Shown here piece by piece: positions 7,831 to 16,674 of a DNA stretch of 33,385 bases. The stretch's first letter is position 1. Every line of letters starts with the position of its first letter. Source of the DNA: Agrococcus sp. HG114 (lineage in GTDB: Bacteria > Actinomycetota > Actinomycetes > Actinomycetales > Microbacteriaceae); the NCBI RefSeq assembly GCF_024723325.1, contig NZ_JANQCH010000011.1:1-33385 (forward strand). Direction: 5' to 3'. The translations under genes and the position numbers were made by a program. Below the pieces are notes generated by a model. That model had not been told where the DNA came from and ran no database searches. It was given only the letters and a program-made list of their open reading frames with translations.

Positions 7831-8508
7831 ATGACCGACACCGTGCCCGCCCTGCTGGCCGAGCTCGCCGCGCTCGACGACCCGCGCATCCGTGAGGTCA
7901 ACCGTCGCCACGGCGACGACCACGGCGTCAACCTCGGCAAGCTGCGGGCCATCGCGAAGCGACTGAAGACGCAGCACGAGCTCGCGATCGAGCTGTGGGC
8001 GACCGGCGACACCGCCGCGCGGCTGCTCGCGCTGCTCGTGTGCCGCCCGAGGTCGTTCACGCGCGACGAGCTCGATCGCATGCTGCGCGAGGCGCGGGCG
8101 CCCAAGGTGCTCGACTGGCTCGTGAGCTACGTGGTCAAGAAGCATCCCGATGCCGAGGCGCTGCGGCTCGCGTGGCTCGACGACGAGGATGCGGTGGTCG
8201 CGAGCGCCGGCTGGGCGCTCACGAGCGACCGGGTCGTGAAGCGCCCGGAGGGGCTCGACCTCGACGCGCTGCTCGACACGATCGAGGCTGAGATGGCGGA
8301 TGCGCCCGACCGGCTGCAGTGGGAGATGAACACGACGCTCGCGCAGATCGGCATCGCGCATCCGGTCCACCGAGCCCGCGCGGTCGCGATCGGCGAGCGG
8401 CTCGAGGTGCTGAAGGACTACCGGACGCCGCCGAACTGCACGTCGCCCTTCGCGCCCACGTGGATCGCCGAGACCGTGCGGCGGCAGGAGGCCGCGGCCG
8501 CCCACTGA
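7831..8508 (+). CDS. DNA alkylation repair family protein (AlkD-like, HEAT repeats)
   Basis: 225 residues, nearly all helical, resembling the DNA alkylation repair family (AlkD/AlkC-type HEAT-like repeats). Recognisable parts are GVNLGKLRAIAKRLKTQHELAIELW near the N-terminus, the LLALLVCRPRSFTRDELDRML helix pair, and WEMNTTLAQIGIAHP near the end. AlkD proteins hold damaged DNA in a concave HEAT surface and excise bulky or cationic alkylated bases. Catalytic Trp/Asp residues were not assigned here. ATG 7831 has AGGAG (7821-7825) with a 5-base spacer; an in-frame ATG at 7804 lies within the likely promoter. The gene is monocistronic and convergent with nhaA, with a 67-bp palindrome between them. 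Confidence 0.75.
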   Translation: MTDTVPALLAELAALDDPRIREVNRRHGDDHGVNLGKLRAIAKRLKTQHELAIELWATGDTAARLLALLVCRPRSFTRDELDRMLREARAPKVLDWLVSYVVKKHPDAEALRLAWLDDEDAVVASAGWALTSDRVVKRPEGLDLDALLDTIEAEMADAPDRLQWEMNTTLAQIGIAHPVHRARAVAIGERLEVLKDYRTPPNCTSPFAPTWIAETVRRQEAAAAH

Positions 8509-8542
8509 GCGCCGCGAGCGCCGCGAGCGCCGAGCCCGCGGG

Positions 8543-8609
8543 ATCTCAACCGGTTCAGTGGTCGGGCGACGCGATTATCGCGTCCGCCGACCACCTGCCC
8601 GGTTGAGAT
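8543..8609. repeat. 67-bp intergenic palindrome, copy 1
   Basis: 33-bp arms around a single central base (8576). Ends are ATCTCAACCGG and CCGGTTGAGAT, and the core is GACGCGAT-T-ATCGCGTC, a perfect 8+1+8 palindrome. 27 of 33 arm positions pair. It lies between convergent genes (AlkD-like and nhaA), 34 bp after one stop and 15 bp after the other, so it could act as a two-way terminator. The arms differ at four middle positions. By this asymmetry the copy is inverted relative to copy 3. Confidence 0.9.
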
Positions 8610-8624
8610 GCACGCACGCGCGGG

Positions 8625-9884
8625 TCAGTCGCCGATGCGCGCCTGCTGCGCGTCGGCCACGCCGTCCTCGTTCTCGTCGGTGCTGCGCGCGCGGCGCGCG
8701 TCCCAGCGCAGCAGCGGGGCGGCCAGCAGTGCCGCGACGCCGGAGCCGAGCAGCACCGCGAGCTTCGCCGCGTCGGTGCGGCCGGCGTCGTCGAACGAGA
8801 GCTCGGCGATGAGCAGCGACACGGTGAACCCGATGCCGGTCAGCAGCGCGACCGGCAGCAGGTCGCGGATGCCGATGCCGTCGGGCAGGCGCAGCGGCGT
8901 GAAGCGGGTCACGAGCGCGGTGACGCCGAGCACGCCGAGCAGCTTGCCGAGCACGAGGCCCGCCGCGACGCCGCGCAGCACCGGCTGCGCCGCGAGCTCG
9001 GCGATCCCGCCGCCGCTCGCGATCGAGACGCCCGCCGAGCAGAACGCGAACACCGGCAGGGCGATCGCCGTCGACCACGGCCGCACCGCAGCCTCGTGCC
9101 GGTGGGTGCGGGGATGGCGCTCGCCGTAGAGGCGCCGCGCGGGCACCGTCGCGCCGAGCAGCACGCCCGCGATCGTCGCGTGCACGCCCGACTCGTGCAT
9201 GAGCCACCACGCGACGAGCGCGATCGGCAGCAGCAGCCACCAGAAGTCGAAGCGCGAGCGCACGAGCAGCCCGAACGCGGTGATCGCGACCGCCGCGCCG
9301 AGCAGCGCGAACAGCTGCACGGTCGCGGTGTAGAACACGGCGATCACGACGATCGCGAGCAGGTCGTCGACCACGGCCAGCGTGAGGAGGAACGTGCGCA
9401 GGCCGACGGGCAGCCCGCGGCCGAAGATCGCGAGCACCGCGAGCGCGAACGCGATGTCGGTCGCTGCGGGGATCGCCCAGCCGGTGAGCGCGGCCGGATC
9501 GCCGGCGGCGAGCGCGATGCCGGTGTAGACGAGCGCAGGCAGGGCCATGCCGCCGATCGCGGCGAGCACCGGCACGGCGGCGCGGCGCGGGTCGCGGAGG
9601 CTCCCGGCGACGATCTCGTGCTTGAGCTCGACGCCGACGACGTAGAAGAACACCGCGAGCAGCCCGTCGGCCGCCCACGCCGCGATGCTCAGGTCGAGGT
9701 GCAGCGCGGCGGGGCCGACGCGCAGCTCCATGAGCTCGGCGTACGCGCCCTGCGCGGGCGAGTTCGCGCAGATCAGGGCTGCCGCGGCGGCGACGAGCAG
9801 CAGCGCGCCGCTCGTGGTCTCGAGGCGCAGCAGTTGCGCGATGCGCGCGCGGCGTGCGCCGGTGGGCGTGCGGGTGGGCTCCAC
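8625..9884 (-). CDS. nhaA: Na+/H+ antiporter NhaA
   Basis: 419 residues, about twelve membrane helices. Family marks are present: AIPAATDIAFALAVLAIFG (the NhaA ATDIAFAL motif) and LAVVDDLLAIVVIAVFY, with the paired Asp that bind Na+ and H+. FFYVVGVELKHE and LPVFAFCSAGVSI are also typical. NhaA exchanges sodium ions inside the cell for external protons in pH and salt homeostasis. The start is GTG with AGGAG 4 bases before it; a longer frame upstream lacks such a site. It lies 120 bp downstream of the sulfane-sulfur operon on the same strand and may be read through from it, but its own promoter cannot be excluded. The tail (SDENEDGVADAQQ) is acidic. Confidence 0.95.
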   Translation of the reverse strand: MEPTRTPTGARRARIAQLLRLETTSGALLLVAAAAALICANSPAQGAYAELMELRVGPAALHLDLSIAAWAADGLLAVFFYVVGVELKHEIVAGSLRDPRRAAVPVLAAIGGMALPALVYTGIALAAGDPAALTGWAIPAATDIAFALAVLAIFGRGLPVGLRTFLLTLAVVDDLLAIVVIAVFYTATVQLFALLGAAVAITAFGLLVRSRFDFWWLLLPIALVAWWLMHESGVHATIAGVLLGATVPARRLYGERHPRTHRHEAAVRPWSTAIALPVFAFCSAGVSIASGGGIAELAAQPVLRGVAAGLVLGKLLGVLGVTALVTRFTPLRLPDGIGIRDLLPVALLTGIGFTVSLLIAELSFDDAGRTDAAKLAVLLGSGVAALLAAPLLRWDARRARSTDENEDGVADAQQARIGD

Positions 9885-10004
9885 GGGGCTCCTCTCGACG
9901 CCACCGGACCGTGCGCCCGGCGGCACGCCGACCAGGCTTCCCGGCACACCGCATCCAGGATATGCCACGAGCGCTCGCGCAGGCCGATCGCGCAGCGAGC
10001 GGGC

Positions 10005-10268
10005 TCAGCGCTCGAGCGGCTCCCGCTCCCGGCGGTCGGTGGCGTCCGCGTCGGCCGCCGCGGCGCGGGCGGCGAGGAGGCCGCCCGGGCACCAGCCGCG
10101 GATCGCGCCGACGACGAGCAGCACCGCGCCGGCCGCGGTGAGCGCCGCGAGCAGCGGGTTCGCGAGGCTGTCGAGCGCGAACGCCGCGAGGAGCACGCCG
10201 ATCGCGCCCTGCGTGACGCGCTCGGCGGTGCCAGGGGCACAGCGGATGCGCGTGCGCGCGCCGGTCAC
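10005..10268 (-). CDS. Small DUF2892/YgaP-type membrane protein
   Basis: 87 residues. CAPGTAERVTQGAIG begins the domain, followed by two hydrophobic segments and GWCPGGLLAAR, which matches the G-(hydrophobic)-CP ending of the DUF2892 inner-membrane domain found alone or fused to rhodaneses such as YgaP. Its GTG overlaps the thioredoxin stop (GTGA, 4 bp), so the two are translationally coupled. The charged tail ends in REREPLER. Family members accompany sulfurtransferase genes, which fits this operon. Molecular function is not known. Confidence 0.75.
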   Translation of the reverse strand: MTGARTRIRCAPGTAERVTQGAIGVLLAAFALDSLANPLLAALTAAGAVLLVVGAIRGWCPGGLLAARAAAADADATDRREREPLER

Positions 10269-10645
10269 GCGGCCGGGCCGCCCGCCGGCTGCTGCTCCGC
10301 GAGCTGGCGCCGCACGTCGTCCATGTCGAGGCCGCGCACGGCCGTGATGAGCTCGTCGAGGCTCTGCGCGGGGAGCGCGCCGGGCTGCGAGAAGACGCGG
10401 ATGCCGTCGCGGAACGCCATGAGCGTCGGGATCGAGGTGATGCGGAACGCCGCGGCAAGCTGCTGCTGATCCTCGGTGTCGACCTTGCCGAAGACGATGT
10501 CGGGGTTGGCCTCGGATGCGCGCTCGAACGTGGGCGCGAACATGCGGCACGGGCCGCACCACGCGGCCCAGAAGTCGAGCAGCACGATGCCCTCGTCGCC
10601 GATGGTCTCTTCGAGGGTCTCGATGGTGATGTCGCGAGTGGTCAT
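10265..10645 (-). CDS. trxA: Thioredoxin
   Basis: 126 residues with the thioredoxin fold: LLDFWAAWCGPCRMFAPTFE contains the redox site WCGPC, and ITSIPTLMAFRDG contains the cis-Pro loop. It reduces protein disulfides, and in this setting probably persulfides formed by the rhodanese/dioxygenase partner. The C-terminus extends about 15 residues past the usual thioredoxin end (QLAEQQPAGGPAA). GAAGGA precedes the ATG. It follows the MBL/rhodanese gene by 78 bp and overlaps the membrane protein gene by 4 bp. Confidence 0.92.
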   Translation of the reverse strand: MTTRDITIETLEETIGDEGIVLLDFWAAWCGPCRMFAPTFERASEANPDIVFGKVDTEDQQQLAAAFRITSIPTLMAFRDGIRVFSQPGALPAQSLDELITAVRGLDMDDVRRQLAEQQPAGGPAA

Positions 10646-10723
10646 GGTCGGATCCTTCCGGTCGGAGGTCTGTGGGGGCTGTGGAACGGCACCGTGCGGG
10701 CGGTCAGTGCCGGCAGGCGACGG

Positions 10724-12136
<1,413 letters not shown>

Positions 12137-12159
12137 GGTCGTCTTCTCCGTCGCTCGGG

Positions 12160-12276
12160 TCAGGCGCAGCGGCAGCGGTCAGCGGCCGGGACGCCCGCGA
12201 GGGCCTCCTCGACGTGCTGGCCGCAGCCGGCCCAAGTCGGCTTGCCGCAGCGGTCGCAAGTGGTGCGTGCGCACAT
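12160..12276 (-). CDS. 38-residue CxxC mini-protein (paralogue of the next gene upstream)
   Basis: Only 38 residues: a start MCARTTCDRCGKPTWAGC, then GQHVEEALAGVP and an end DRCRCA. Two CxxC-type pairs plus the His could hold zinc or a persulfide. It is clearly homologous to the 61-residue protein encoded immediately upstream, sharing TTC-x2-CGK-TWAGCGQHV. AAGGG lies about 8 bases before the ATG. It is between that gene and the MBL/rhodanese gene, with 23 bp to the latter, so it belongs to the same transcript. Similar mini-proteins are usually hypothetical; function is unknown. Confidence 0.72.
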   Translation of the reverse strand: MCARTTCDRCGKPTWAGCGQHVEEALAGVPAADRCRCA

Positions 12277-12303
12277 GTCGTGCCCTTCTTCCGTGGTCGT
12301 GGA

Positions 12304-12489
12304 TCAGCGCCCGAACAGGCGGGCGAGGAATCCGGGGCGGGCGCTCTGCGCCTGGTCGATCTCGCTCTGCGAGTGCGTGCCGTTGCACCACTGGGATGCG
12401 GGCACGGTGCGGCGCACCTCCTGCACGTGCTGGCCGCAGCCGGCCCAGGTGGTCTTGCCGCACACTCGGCAGGTGGTCGATCGGCACAT
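12304..12489 (-). CDS. 61-residue CxxC mini-protein heading the sulfane-sulfur operon
   Basis: 61 residues. MCRSTTCRVCGKTTWAGC then GQHVQEVRRTVPASQWCNG form the same cysteine-rich unit as its 38-residue neighbour. A 25-residue extension ends in GFLARLFGR, which could be a short amphipathic helix. GGAGG is placed 4 bases from the ATG. It is the first gene after the divergent operator/promoter region, so it would be the most directly induced gene when the CstR-like repressor is released. A role in zinc binding or carrying sulfane sulfur is plausible from the cysteines only. Confidence 0.75.
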   Translation of the reverse strand: MCRSTTCRVCGKTTWAGCGQHVQEVRRTVPASQWCNGTHSQSEIDQAQSARPGFLARLFGR

Positions 12490-12517
12490 GGCGCCTCCAG
12501 TCGTCGATTGGTCCGGT

Positions 12518-12533
12518 ATACCCCTGGGGGTAT
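12518..12533. promoter_or_regulatory. CsoR/CstR-type operator 1
   Basis: ATACCCC-TG-GGGGTAT is a perfect palindrome of the kind bound by CsoR/CstR-family repressors. It covers the predicted transcription start of the leftward operon. Its centre is 23 bp from operator 2. Confidence 0.85.
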
Positions 12534-12537
12534 TGAA

Positions 12538-12568
12538 ACTATACCCAGGGGGGTATCGTGGATGTCAA
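12538..12568 (-). promoter_or_regulatory. Promoter of the sulfane-sulfur operon with operator 2 in its spacer
   Basis: On the minus strand, TTGACA (12568-12563) and TATAGT (12543-12538) are separated by 19 bp. Operator 2, ATACCCA-GG-GGGGTAT (12541-12556, one mismatch from perfect), occupies that spacer, so bound repressor would exclude RNA polymerase. A rightward TTGAAA at 12533-12538 may serve the regulator gene. Confidence 0.75.
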
Positions 12569-12581
12569 CCCAGGAGGACCG

Positions 12582-12866
12582 ATGAGCACCACCGACATCC
12601 CCGTCGCTCACGACCCGGAGGCGAAGCGCAAGATCGTGAACCGGCTGCGCCGAGCGCACGGCCAGCTCGCCGCGGTCATCGCCGCCGTCGAGGACGAGGC
12701 GCACTGCCGCGACATCGTGCAGCAGCTCTCAGCCGTCTCGAAGGCCGTCGACCGCGCCGGCTTCCTCGTCGTCGCGGGCGCGCTCAAGGAGTGCCTCGCC
12801 GACGAGCCCGCGGACGGCGACGGCCGCGTCGACGAGCTCGAGAAGCTCTTCCTCTCGCTCGCGTGA
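12582..12866 (+). CDS. CsoR-family repressor, CstR-like persulfide sensor
   Basis: 94 residues, all-helical CsoR/RcnR fold (DUF156): KRKIVNRLRRAHGQLAAVIAAVEDEAHC, then a long second helix. Copper-sensing CsoR uses Cys-His-Cys; here Cys42 and Cys71 are 29 residues apart as in Staphylococcus CstR (Cys31/Cys60). The His four residues before the second Cys is replaced by Ala67, so copper binding is unlikely and persulfide sensing by a Cys pair is likely. The divergent target operon of persulfide-handling genes supports this. AGGAGG lies 5 bases before ATG 12582. It probably represses itself and the operon through the two operators. Confidence 0.88.
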   Translation: MSTTDIPVAHDPEAKRKIVNRLRRAHGQLAAVIAAVEDEAHCRDIVQQLSAVSKAVDRAGFLVVAGALKECLADEPADGDGRVDELEKLFLSLA

Positions 12867-12898
12867 CGCCGTTCCTGGGCTGCGAGCGCGCCCGGATC

Positions 12899-12916
12899 GC
12901 AGCGTCCGAGCGCTGC
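12899..12916. terminator. Weak two-way hairpin between convergent genes
   Basis: GCAGCG-TCCGAG-CGCTGC, a 6-bp perfect stem with a 6-base loop, lies between the repressor gene and the CDGSH gene, which converge. It is short, so termination here is only possible. Confidence 0.35.
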
Positions 12917-12940
12917 CGCTGACCGCTGCCTGCCGGAGCG

Positions 12941-13165
12941 CTACGCCGCGTCGCCCTCGGGATCCGGCGGCGCCGGCTCCGTGCGGAAGCCGACGAGCTT
13001 GTGGGTGCCGTCGCAGAACGGCTTGATGGCGGAGGCCCCGCACCGGCACAGCGCCACGGTGCCGCGCGTGCGCTCGACGGCTTCGCCGCTCGAGGAGACC
13101 AGCTCGAAGTCACCGCGGACGAGCAGCGGCCCGTCGGTGCACGCGACGATCTGCGCGGCGTGCAT
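12941..13165 (-). CDS. CDGSH iron-sulfur domain protein
   Basis: 74 residues. Cys40-x-Cys42-xx-Ser45-xxx-Pro49-x-Cys51-Asp-Gly-Thr-His55 exactly fits the CDGSH consensus; three Cys and one His bind a redox-active, pH-labile 2Fe-2S cluster as in mitoNEET-type proteins. A short beta-rich segment (GPLLVRGDFELV) precedes it. The ATG shares a base with the stop of the di-iron oxidase-like gene (TGATG), and GTG three bases earlier is an alternative start. Translational coupling suggests it passes electrons to, or helps iron loading of, that partner. Confidence 0.9.
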   Translation of the reverse strand: MHAAQIVACTDGPLLVRGDFELVSSSGEAVERTRGTVALCRCGASAIKPFCDGTHKLVGFRTEPAPPDPEGDAA

Positions 13166-14292
13166 CACGCCACCTCGTCGCGCCGGGTGCCGAGGTCGAT
13201 GCCGCGCTCTCGGCGCAGCGCGGAGCGGCCGGCCGTCCACTCCTCCAGGGTGCGCTCCGCCGCCCACCCGTCGACCAGCATGGCGGCGGTGGCGCCGAAC
13301 ATGATGTCGGACACGAGCGCCGGCTCCTGCTCGGCCAGCCCGCCCGCGAGATCCCGGCCCGCGATCTGCTCGTGCACCGCATCCGCCTCGACGTGCTCGT
13401 CGAAGTAGTCGGTGACCTCCGTGCCGTAGCCCAGCCGCCGGAATCCGTCGCCGAGCATGCGGTTGGGGAGCGACGAGGTCATCTCGTACGACGCGTAGTG
13501 GCCGGCGCTCGCGCCGCGCAGGCGCCGGTTCAGCCCGAACATGCCCATGAGGTTGAACGAGGCGATCGTGAGGGCGGGCACCGCGTCGAGGTACGCGCCG
13601 TACGCGTCGTCGAGCCCGAGCTCGCGCATCGTCCGGGCGAAGAGCGCCGAGTGCATCCGCTCAGGGCGCCCGCCCCCGTACTCGTCGGCCTGGATCTCGA
13701 CGAGCGCGGCCTTCGCGCGCCCCGAGAGCCGCGGGATGCTCCACGTCTGGGCGTCGGCCTCCTTGAGCGTGTAGACGGAGCGCAGCACGACGTACTCGCG
13801 CGCCTGCTCGTCGGTGGCCTGCTTCGCGATGAAGCGCGCGACGCTCGGGCCGGGCGTCGGCTTCGTGAGCTCGAAGAGGGCGGATGCGACGGCCTCGGCC
13901 TCGGCGGGCGGGGCTGCGACGCCCGGGACCTGGTCGCGCAGCTGCCGCTCGAACGCGCGCTCGATGGCGACGCGGGCCGCGACGGTCTCCGGGTGCCACT
14001 CCCACTCCTCGTCGGCATCGACCACGCCGCCGTAGTGGAGCCCGTGCAGGATCAGCAGGGAGAGCTGCAGGTCGTCGTCGCGCGCGACGTCGGCGGTGCG
14101 GGCGAGCGCGTCGGCGACCGTCGCCGAGAACCCGGCGAGCGTCTCGTCGGCGTCGGCCGTGGGCCGGCGCAGGGCCGCGAGCAGCTGCTCGCTCACCGGC
14201 CCGCGCGCAGTGAACGGCGGCGCCTGGAAGCGATCGTCGTCGCTGCTCGTGCTCCGTGTGCCCGCTGCGGCGGCCGACTCCGCGACATCCAT
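13165..14292 (-). CDS. Haem-oxygenase-like di-iron protein (iron-containing redox enzyme family)
   Basis: 375 residues. The fold and spacing match the haem-oxygenase-like di-iron oxidase/oxygenase group (Iron-containing redox enzyme family; relatives include UndA, SznF and BesC). Likely ligands are in EYVVLRSVYTLKEAD (about 166-180), VEIQADEYGGGRPERMH (Glu199 to His214) and YFDEHVEADAVHEQ, where His300-x3-Asp304-x2-His307 is the third-helix motif. Such enzymes bind O2 and oxidise amino- or fatty-acid-type substrates; the substrate here is unknown. ATG 14292 has GGAGGAAG about 6 bases upstream. It is followed directly by the coupled CDGSH gene. The N-terminal 30 residues look disordered. Confidence 0.85.
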   Translation of the reverse strand: MDVAESAAAAGTRSTSSDDDRFQAPPFTARGPVSEQLLAALRRPTADADETLAGFSATVADALARTADVARDDDLQLSLLILHGLHYGGVVDADEEWEWHPETVAARVAIERAFERQLRDQVPGVAAPPAEAEAVASALFELTKPTPGPSVARFIAKQATDEQAREYVVLRSVYTLKEADAQTWSIPRLSGRAKAALVEIQADEYGGGRPERMHSALFARTMRELGLDDAYGAYLDAVPALTIASFNLMGMFGLNRRLRGASAGHYASYEMTSSLPNRMLGDGFRRLGYGTEVTDYFDEHVEADAVHEQIAGRDLAGGLAEQEPALVSDIMFGATAAMLVDGWAAERTLEEWTAGRSALRRERGIDLGTRRDEVA

Positions 14293-14413
14293 GATGGCTT
14301 CCTCCCCGTCCGTGGCGAGCCCGTGCCGCGCCACCTGGCGCAGGATCGCGGCGCAGCAGCTCGCTTCGCTCGCCTGCTCGGCGCGTCCCGGCTCAGCGCG
14401 TCGGACTACGGCG

Positions 14414-14419
14414 ACCCTA
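14414..14419 (-). promoter_or_regulatory. Candidate -10 box of the di-iron/CDGSH pair
   Basis: TAGGGT on the minus strand, about 120 bases before ATG 14292, implies a leader of roughly 115 bases. No recognisable riboswitch was found in that leader. Confidence 0.35.
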
Positions 14420-14423
14420 GCCC

Positions 14424-14441
14424 GGCTCCTCGGACGGAGCC
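14424..14441 (-). terminator. Hairpin downstream of the M18 aminopeptidase gene
   Basis: GGCTCC-GTCCGA-GGAGCC read on the minus strand, flanked by further C/G pairing interrupted by one mismatch. It lies 64 bp beyond the aminopeptidase stop and just before the -10 candidate of the next gene. Confidence 0.5.
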
Positions 14442-14504
14442 TGGGGATCGTCGCCGAGACGGCGCAGAGCCGCAAGCGTCGGCCGACTCGGGCCGCGGCT
14501 ACGC

Positions 14505-15806
14505 CTAGGCGCTCGCGCCCGCGAAGAAGGCCTCGGCGACCCGCGCGAGGTCGAAGAGGTCGCTCACACCGGCGAGCTCGCGCGCCGAGTGCATCGAGAG
14601 GATCGGGATGCCGACGTCGACCGTGCGGATGCCGAGCCGCGTCGCCGTGATCGGCCCGATCGTCGAGCCGCACGGCACCGCGTTGTTCGAGACGAACTCC
14701 TGGCTGTGCACGCCGGCCGCACCGCACCAGCCGTGCCACGCTGCCGATCCGGCGCCGTCGGTCGCGTAGCGCTGGTTGGCGTTGACCTTGAGGATCGGTC
14801 CGGAGCCGAGCACCGGCTGCACGACCGGGTCGTGCTTGTCGGCGTAGTTGGGGTGCACCGAGTGCCCGACGTCGCTCGAGACGCACCAGGACGACGCGAG
14901 CGCGCGCATCCGCTCGCCCCGGTCGGCGCCGAGCGCGAGCCCGATGCGCTCGAGCACGTCCTCGAGGAACGGGCCCGCGGCGCCCGAGCGGGTCGCGGAG
15001 CCGATCTCCTCGTGGTCGAAGACGGCGAGCACGGGGATGTGGTCGCCGTCGAACCCGTCGGCGACCCTGGAGAGCGCGACGACGCCTGCGTGCACGCTCG
15101 CGAGGTCGTCGAGCCGCCCGGCGGCGAAGAGCGCGTCGTCGCGGCCGAAGACCGCGCCGCGCGTGGCATCGGCGGTCACGAGGTCGAAGCCGCGGATGCG
15201 GCCGGCGTCGACGGGTGCGCCGTCGACCGTCGCGGATGCGGCGAGCTCGGCGAGCAGGTCGGCCGACTCGGGCGCGCCCAGGCCCCACACCGGTTGCGTG
15301 TGCGCCTGCCGGTGCAGCGCGAGCCCGTCGTTCGCCTCGCGGTCGAGGTGGATCGCGAGCTGCGGCAGCCGCAGGAGCGGTCCGGAGTCGGCGAGCACCG
15401 CGGTGCCGTCGTCGAGCACGAGCCGGCCGGCGAGGCGCAGCTCGCGGTCGAGCCACGAGTTCAGCAGCGGTCCGCCGTAGACCTCCACCCCCGCCTGCAG
15501 CCAGCCGAGCCGCCCCGTCGTCGGCTGCGGCTTGAGCTTGAAGCCGGGCGAGTCGCTGTGCGCGCCGAACACGCGCACCGGCGTCGTCGCCGCCGCCGAT
15601 GCGGGCACGACCCACGCGATGACCGCGCCGTCGCGCACCACCAGGTGCTTGCCCGGGGTCTCGGGCCACGCATCCGCCTCGTCGAGCCGGGCGAAGCCGG
15701 CTGTCTCGAGCCGCCGGGCGACCTCGGCCGCCGCGTGGTAGCTCGAGGGCGATGCGTCGACGAAGTCGGCGAGGTCCTCGGCGTGGGCGATCGGGGCAGC
15801 GGGCAC
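14505..15806 (-). CDS. apeB: M18 family aspartyl-type aminopeptidase
   Basis: 433 residues, the usual size for M18 metallo-aminopeptidases, which form dodecamers and remove N-terminal residues (often Asp or Glu) in the cytosol using two zinc ions. Seen motifs: VFGAHSDSPGFKLKP with metal ligand His83 and Asp85, VFDHEEIGSATRSGA with the catalytic Glu-Glu pair, SSDVGHSVHPNYADKHDP, and the C-terminal SMHSARELAG with the last metal His. GTG 15806 has AGGAGGT 6 bases upstream, and TAGGCT (15841-15836) is a fitting -10 box. It is transcribed away from the DHFR-like gene, with a 67-bp palindrome between them. Confidence 0.93.
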   Translation of the reverse strand: MPAAPIAHAEDLADFVDASPSSYHAAAEVARRLETAGFARLDEADAWPETPGKHLVVRDGAVIAWVVPASAAATTPVRVFGAHSDSPGFKLKPQPTTGRLGWLQAGVEVYGGPLLNSWLDRELRLAGRLVLDDGTAVLADSGPLLRLPQLAIHLDREANDGLALHRQAHTQPVWGLGAPESADLLAELAASATVDGAPVDAGRIRGFDLVTADATRGAVFGRDDALFAAGRLDDLASVHAGVVALSRVADGFDGDHIPVLAVFDHEEIGSATRSGAAGPFLEDVLERIGLALGADRGERMRALASSWCVSSDVGHSVHPNYADKHDPVVQPVLGSGPILKVNANQRYATDGAGSAAWHGWCGAAGVHSQEFVSNNAVPCGSTIGPITATRLGIRTVDVGIPILSMHSARELAGVSDLFDLARVAEAFFAGASA

Positions 15807-15861
15807 GGCGGGACCTCCTGGCAGACGGGGTTCCGAGCCTAGCCGCCGCCGTCCCGGCGCC

Positions 15862-15928
15862 ATCTCAACCGGTCAGGTGGTCCGCCGACGCGATAATCGC
15901 GTCCGCCGACCACCTGCCCGGTTGAAAG
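15862..15928. repeat. 67-bp intergenic palindrome, copy 2
   Basis: 33 + 1 + 33 layout centred on A15895. Left end ATCTCAACCGG is intact; the right end decays to GGTTGAAAG. The core GACGCGAT-A-ATCGCGTC is perfect. Unlike the other copies, it sits between divergent genes, about 20 bp upstream of the aminopeptidase -10 box, so termination cannot be its only role. Confidence 0.9.
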
Positions 15929-16026
15929 CCGAGGGTGGGGGCTTGTCGGGGGTACGCGGCGCGCCTAGCGTCGCAGGCACCGGGCCCGAGCGGCGCCGCC
16001 GCCCGCCCGCGGCGAAGGGAGGCGCG

Positions 16027-16599
16027 ATGCAGACGCTCACGGTCGACTTCATCATCTCGCTCGACGGCTATGGCGCCGCCGAGGGCTGGCCCGGGTGGTG
16101 GGGCATGGAGAGCCCCGAGTACCTGCGGTGGCTCGAGGAATCGCCCGAGCGCGACGACCCGATCCTCATGGGCGCGAACACCTACCGGCTCATGTGGGGG
16201 CTGCTGCAGGCCGGCGAGCCGGGCACGGAGGCGCTGCTCCATGTGCCGAAGCTCGTCTTCTCGTCGACGCTCTCGGTGCCGCTCGAGTGGCCCAACACGA
16301 CGCTCGTCACCGGCGATGCAGCGGATGCGGTGGCGGAGCTCAAGGAGCGGTCGGAGCGGCCGCTCCGCACGCTCGGGAGCATCGCGCTGTGCCGCTCGCT
16401 GCTGCGCGCCGGCCTCGTCGACCGGTACCGGGTGGTGATCTTCCCGGTCATCACCGGCGCGACCGGCCGCGACCGCATCTTCGACGAGTACCCGGACGTG
16501 CGGCTCGAGCTCACCGCGAGCCGCACGTTCGAGGGCGGCCTGCAGCTGCTCGAGTACGCGCCGACGGTGCTCGAAGCCCCGCCCGGCCGCGACAGCTGA
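16027..16599 (+). CDS. Dihydrofolate reductase/RibD C-terminal family protein
   Basis: 190 residues. TLTVDFIISLDGY begins like DHFR-like RibD_C proteins. DPILMGANTYRLMW corresponds to the nucleotide-binding M-G-R-T-Y segment, and LGSIALCRSLLRAGLVDRYRVVIFPVITGATGRDRIF is the typical C-terminal half. These are NADPH-dependent reductases of unassigned substrate, usually not the essential folate enzyme. ATG 16027 is preceded by AAGGGAGG, and TAGCGT (15966-15971) is a reasonable -10. It is monocistronic and convergent with the LapA-like gene. The YEAY-like and acidic residues of true DHFR were not identified. Confidence 0.85.
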   Translation: MQTLTVDFIISLDGYGAAEGWPGWWGMESPEYLRWLEESPERDDPILMGANTYRLMWGLLQAGEPGTEALLHVPKLVFSSTLSVPLEWPNTTLVTGDAADAVAELKERSERPLRTLGSIALCRSLLRAGLVDRYRVVIFPVITGATGRDRIFDEYPDVRLELTASRTFEGGLQLLEYAPTVLEAPPGRDS

Positions 16600-16674
16600 G
16601 CGCTCCTCCTCGAGGTCGCGGGTGCCCCGGCGTCGGCGGATGCGTCGCGCCTCGCCACCGTCGAGGTCGAGAGC

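Noticed and set aside
8543-8609. Palindrome copies as plain intrinsic terminators only
   Set aside because: Copy 2 lies upstream of two divergent genes, no U-tracts follow, and length and ends are conserved far beyond what termination needs.
12582-12866. Copper-sensing CsoR
   Set aside because: The His of the Cys-His-Cys copper site is Ala, and the divergent operon handles sulfur, with no copper ATPase or chaperone.
13165-15669. One 834-residue minus-strand protein covering the di-iron gene and part of the aminopeptidase
   Set aside because: The extra N-terminal part is an Arg-rich shadow of the aminopeptidase in another frame; the real start with GGAGGAAG is at 14292.
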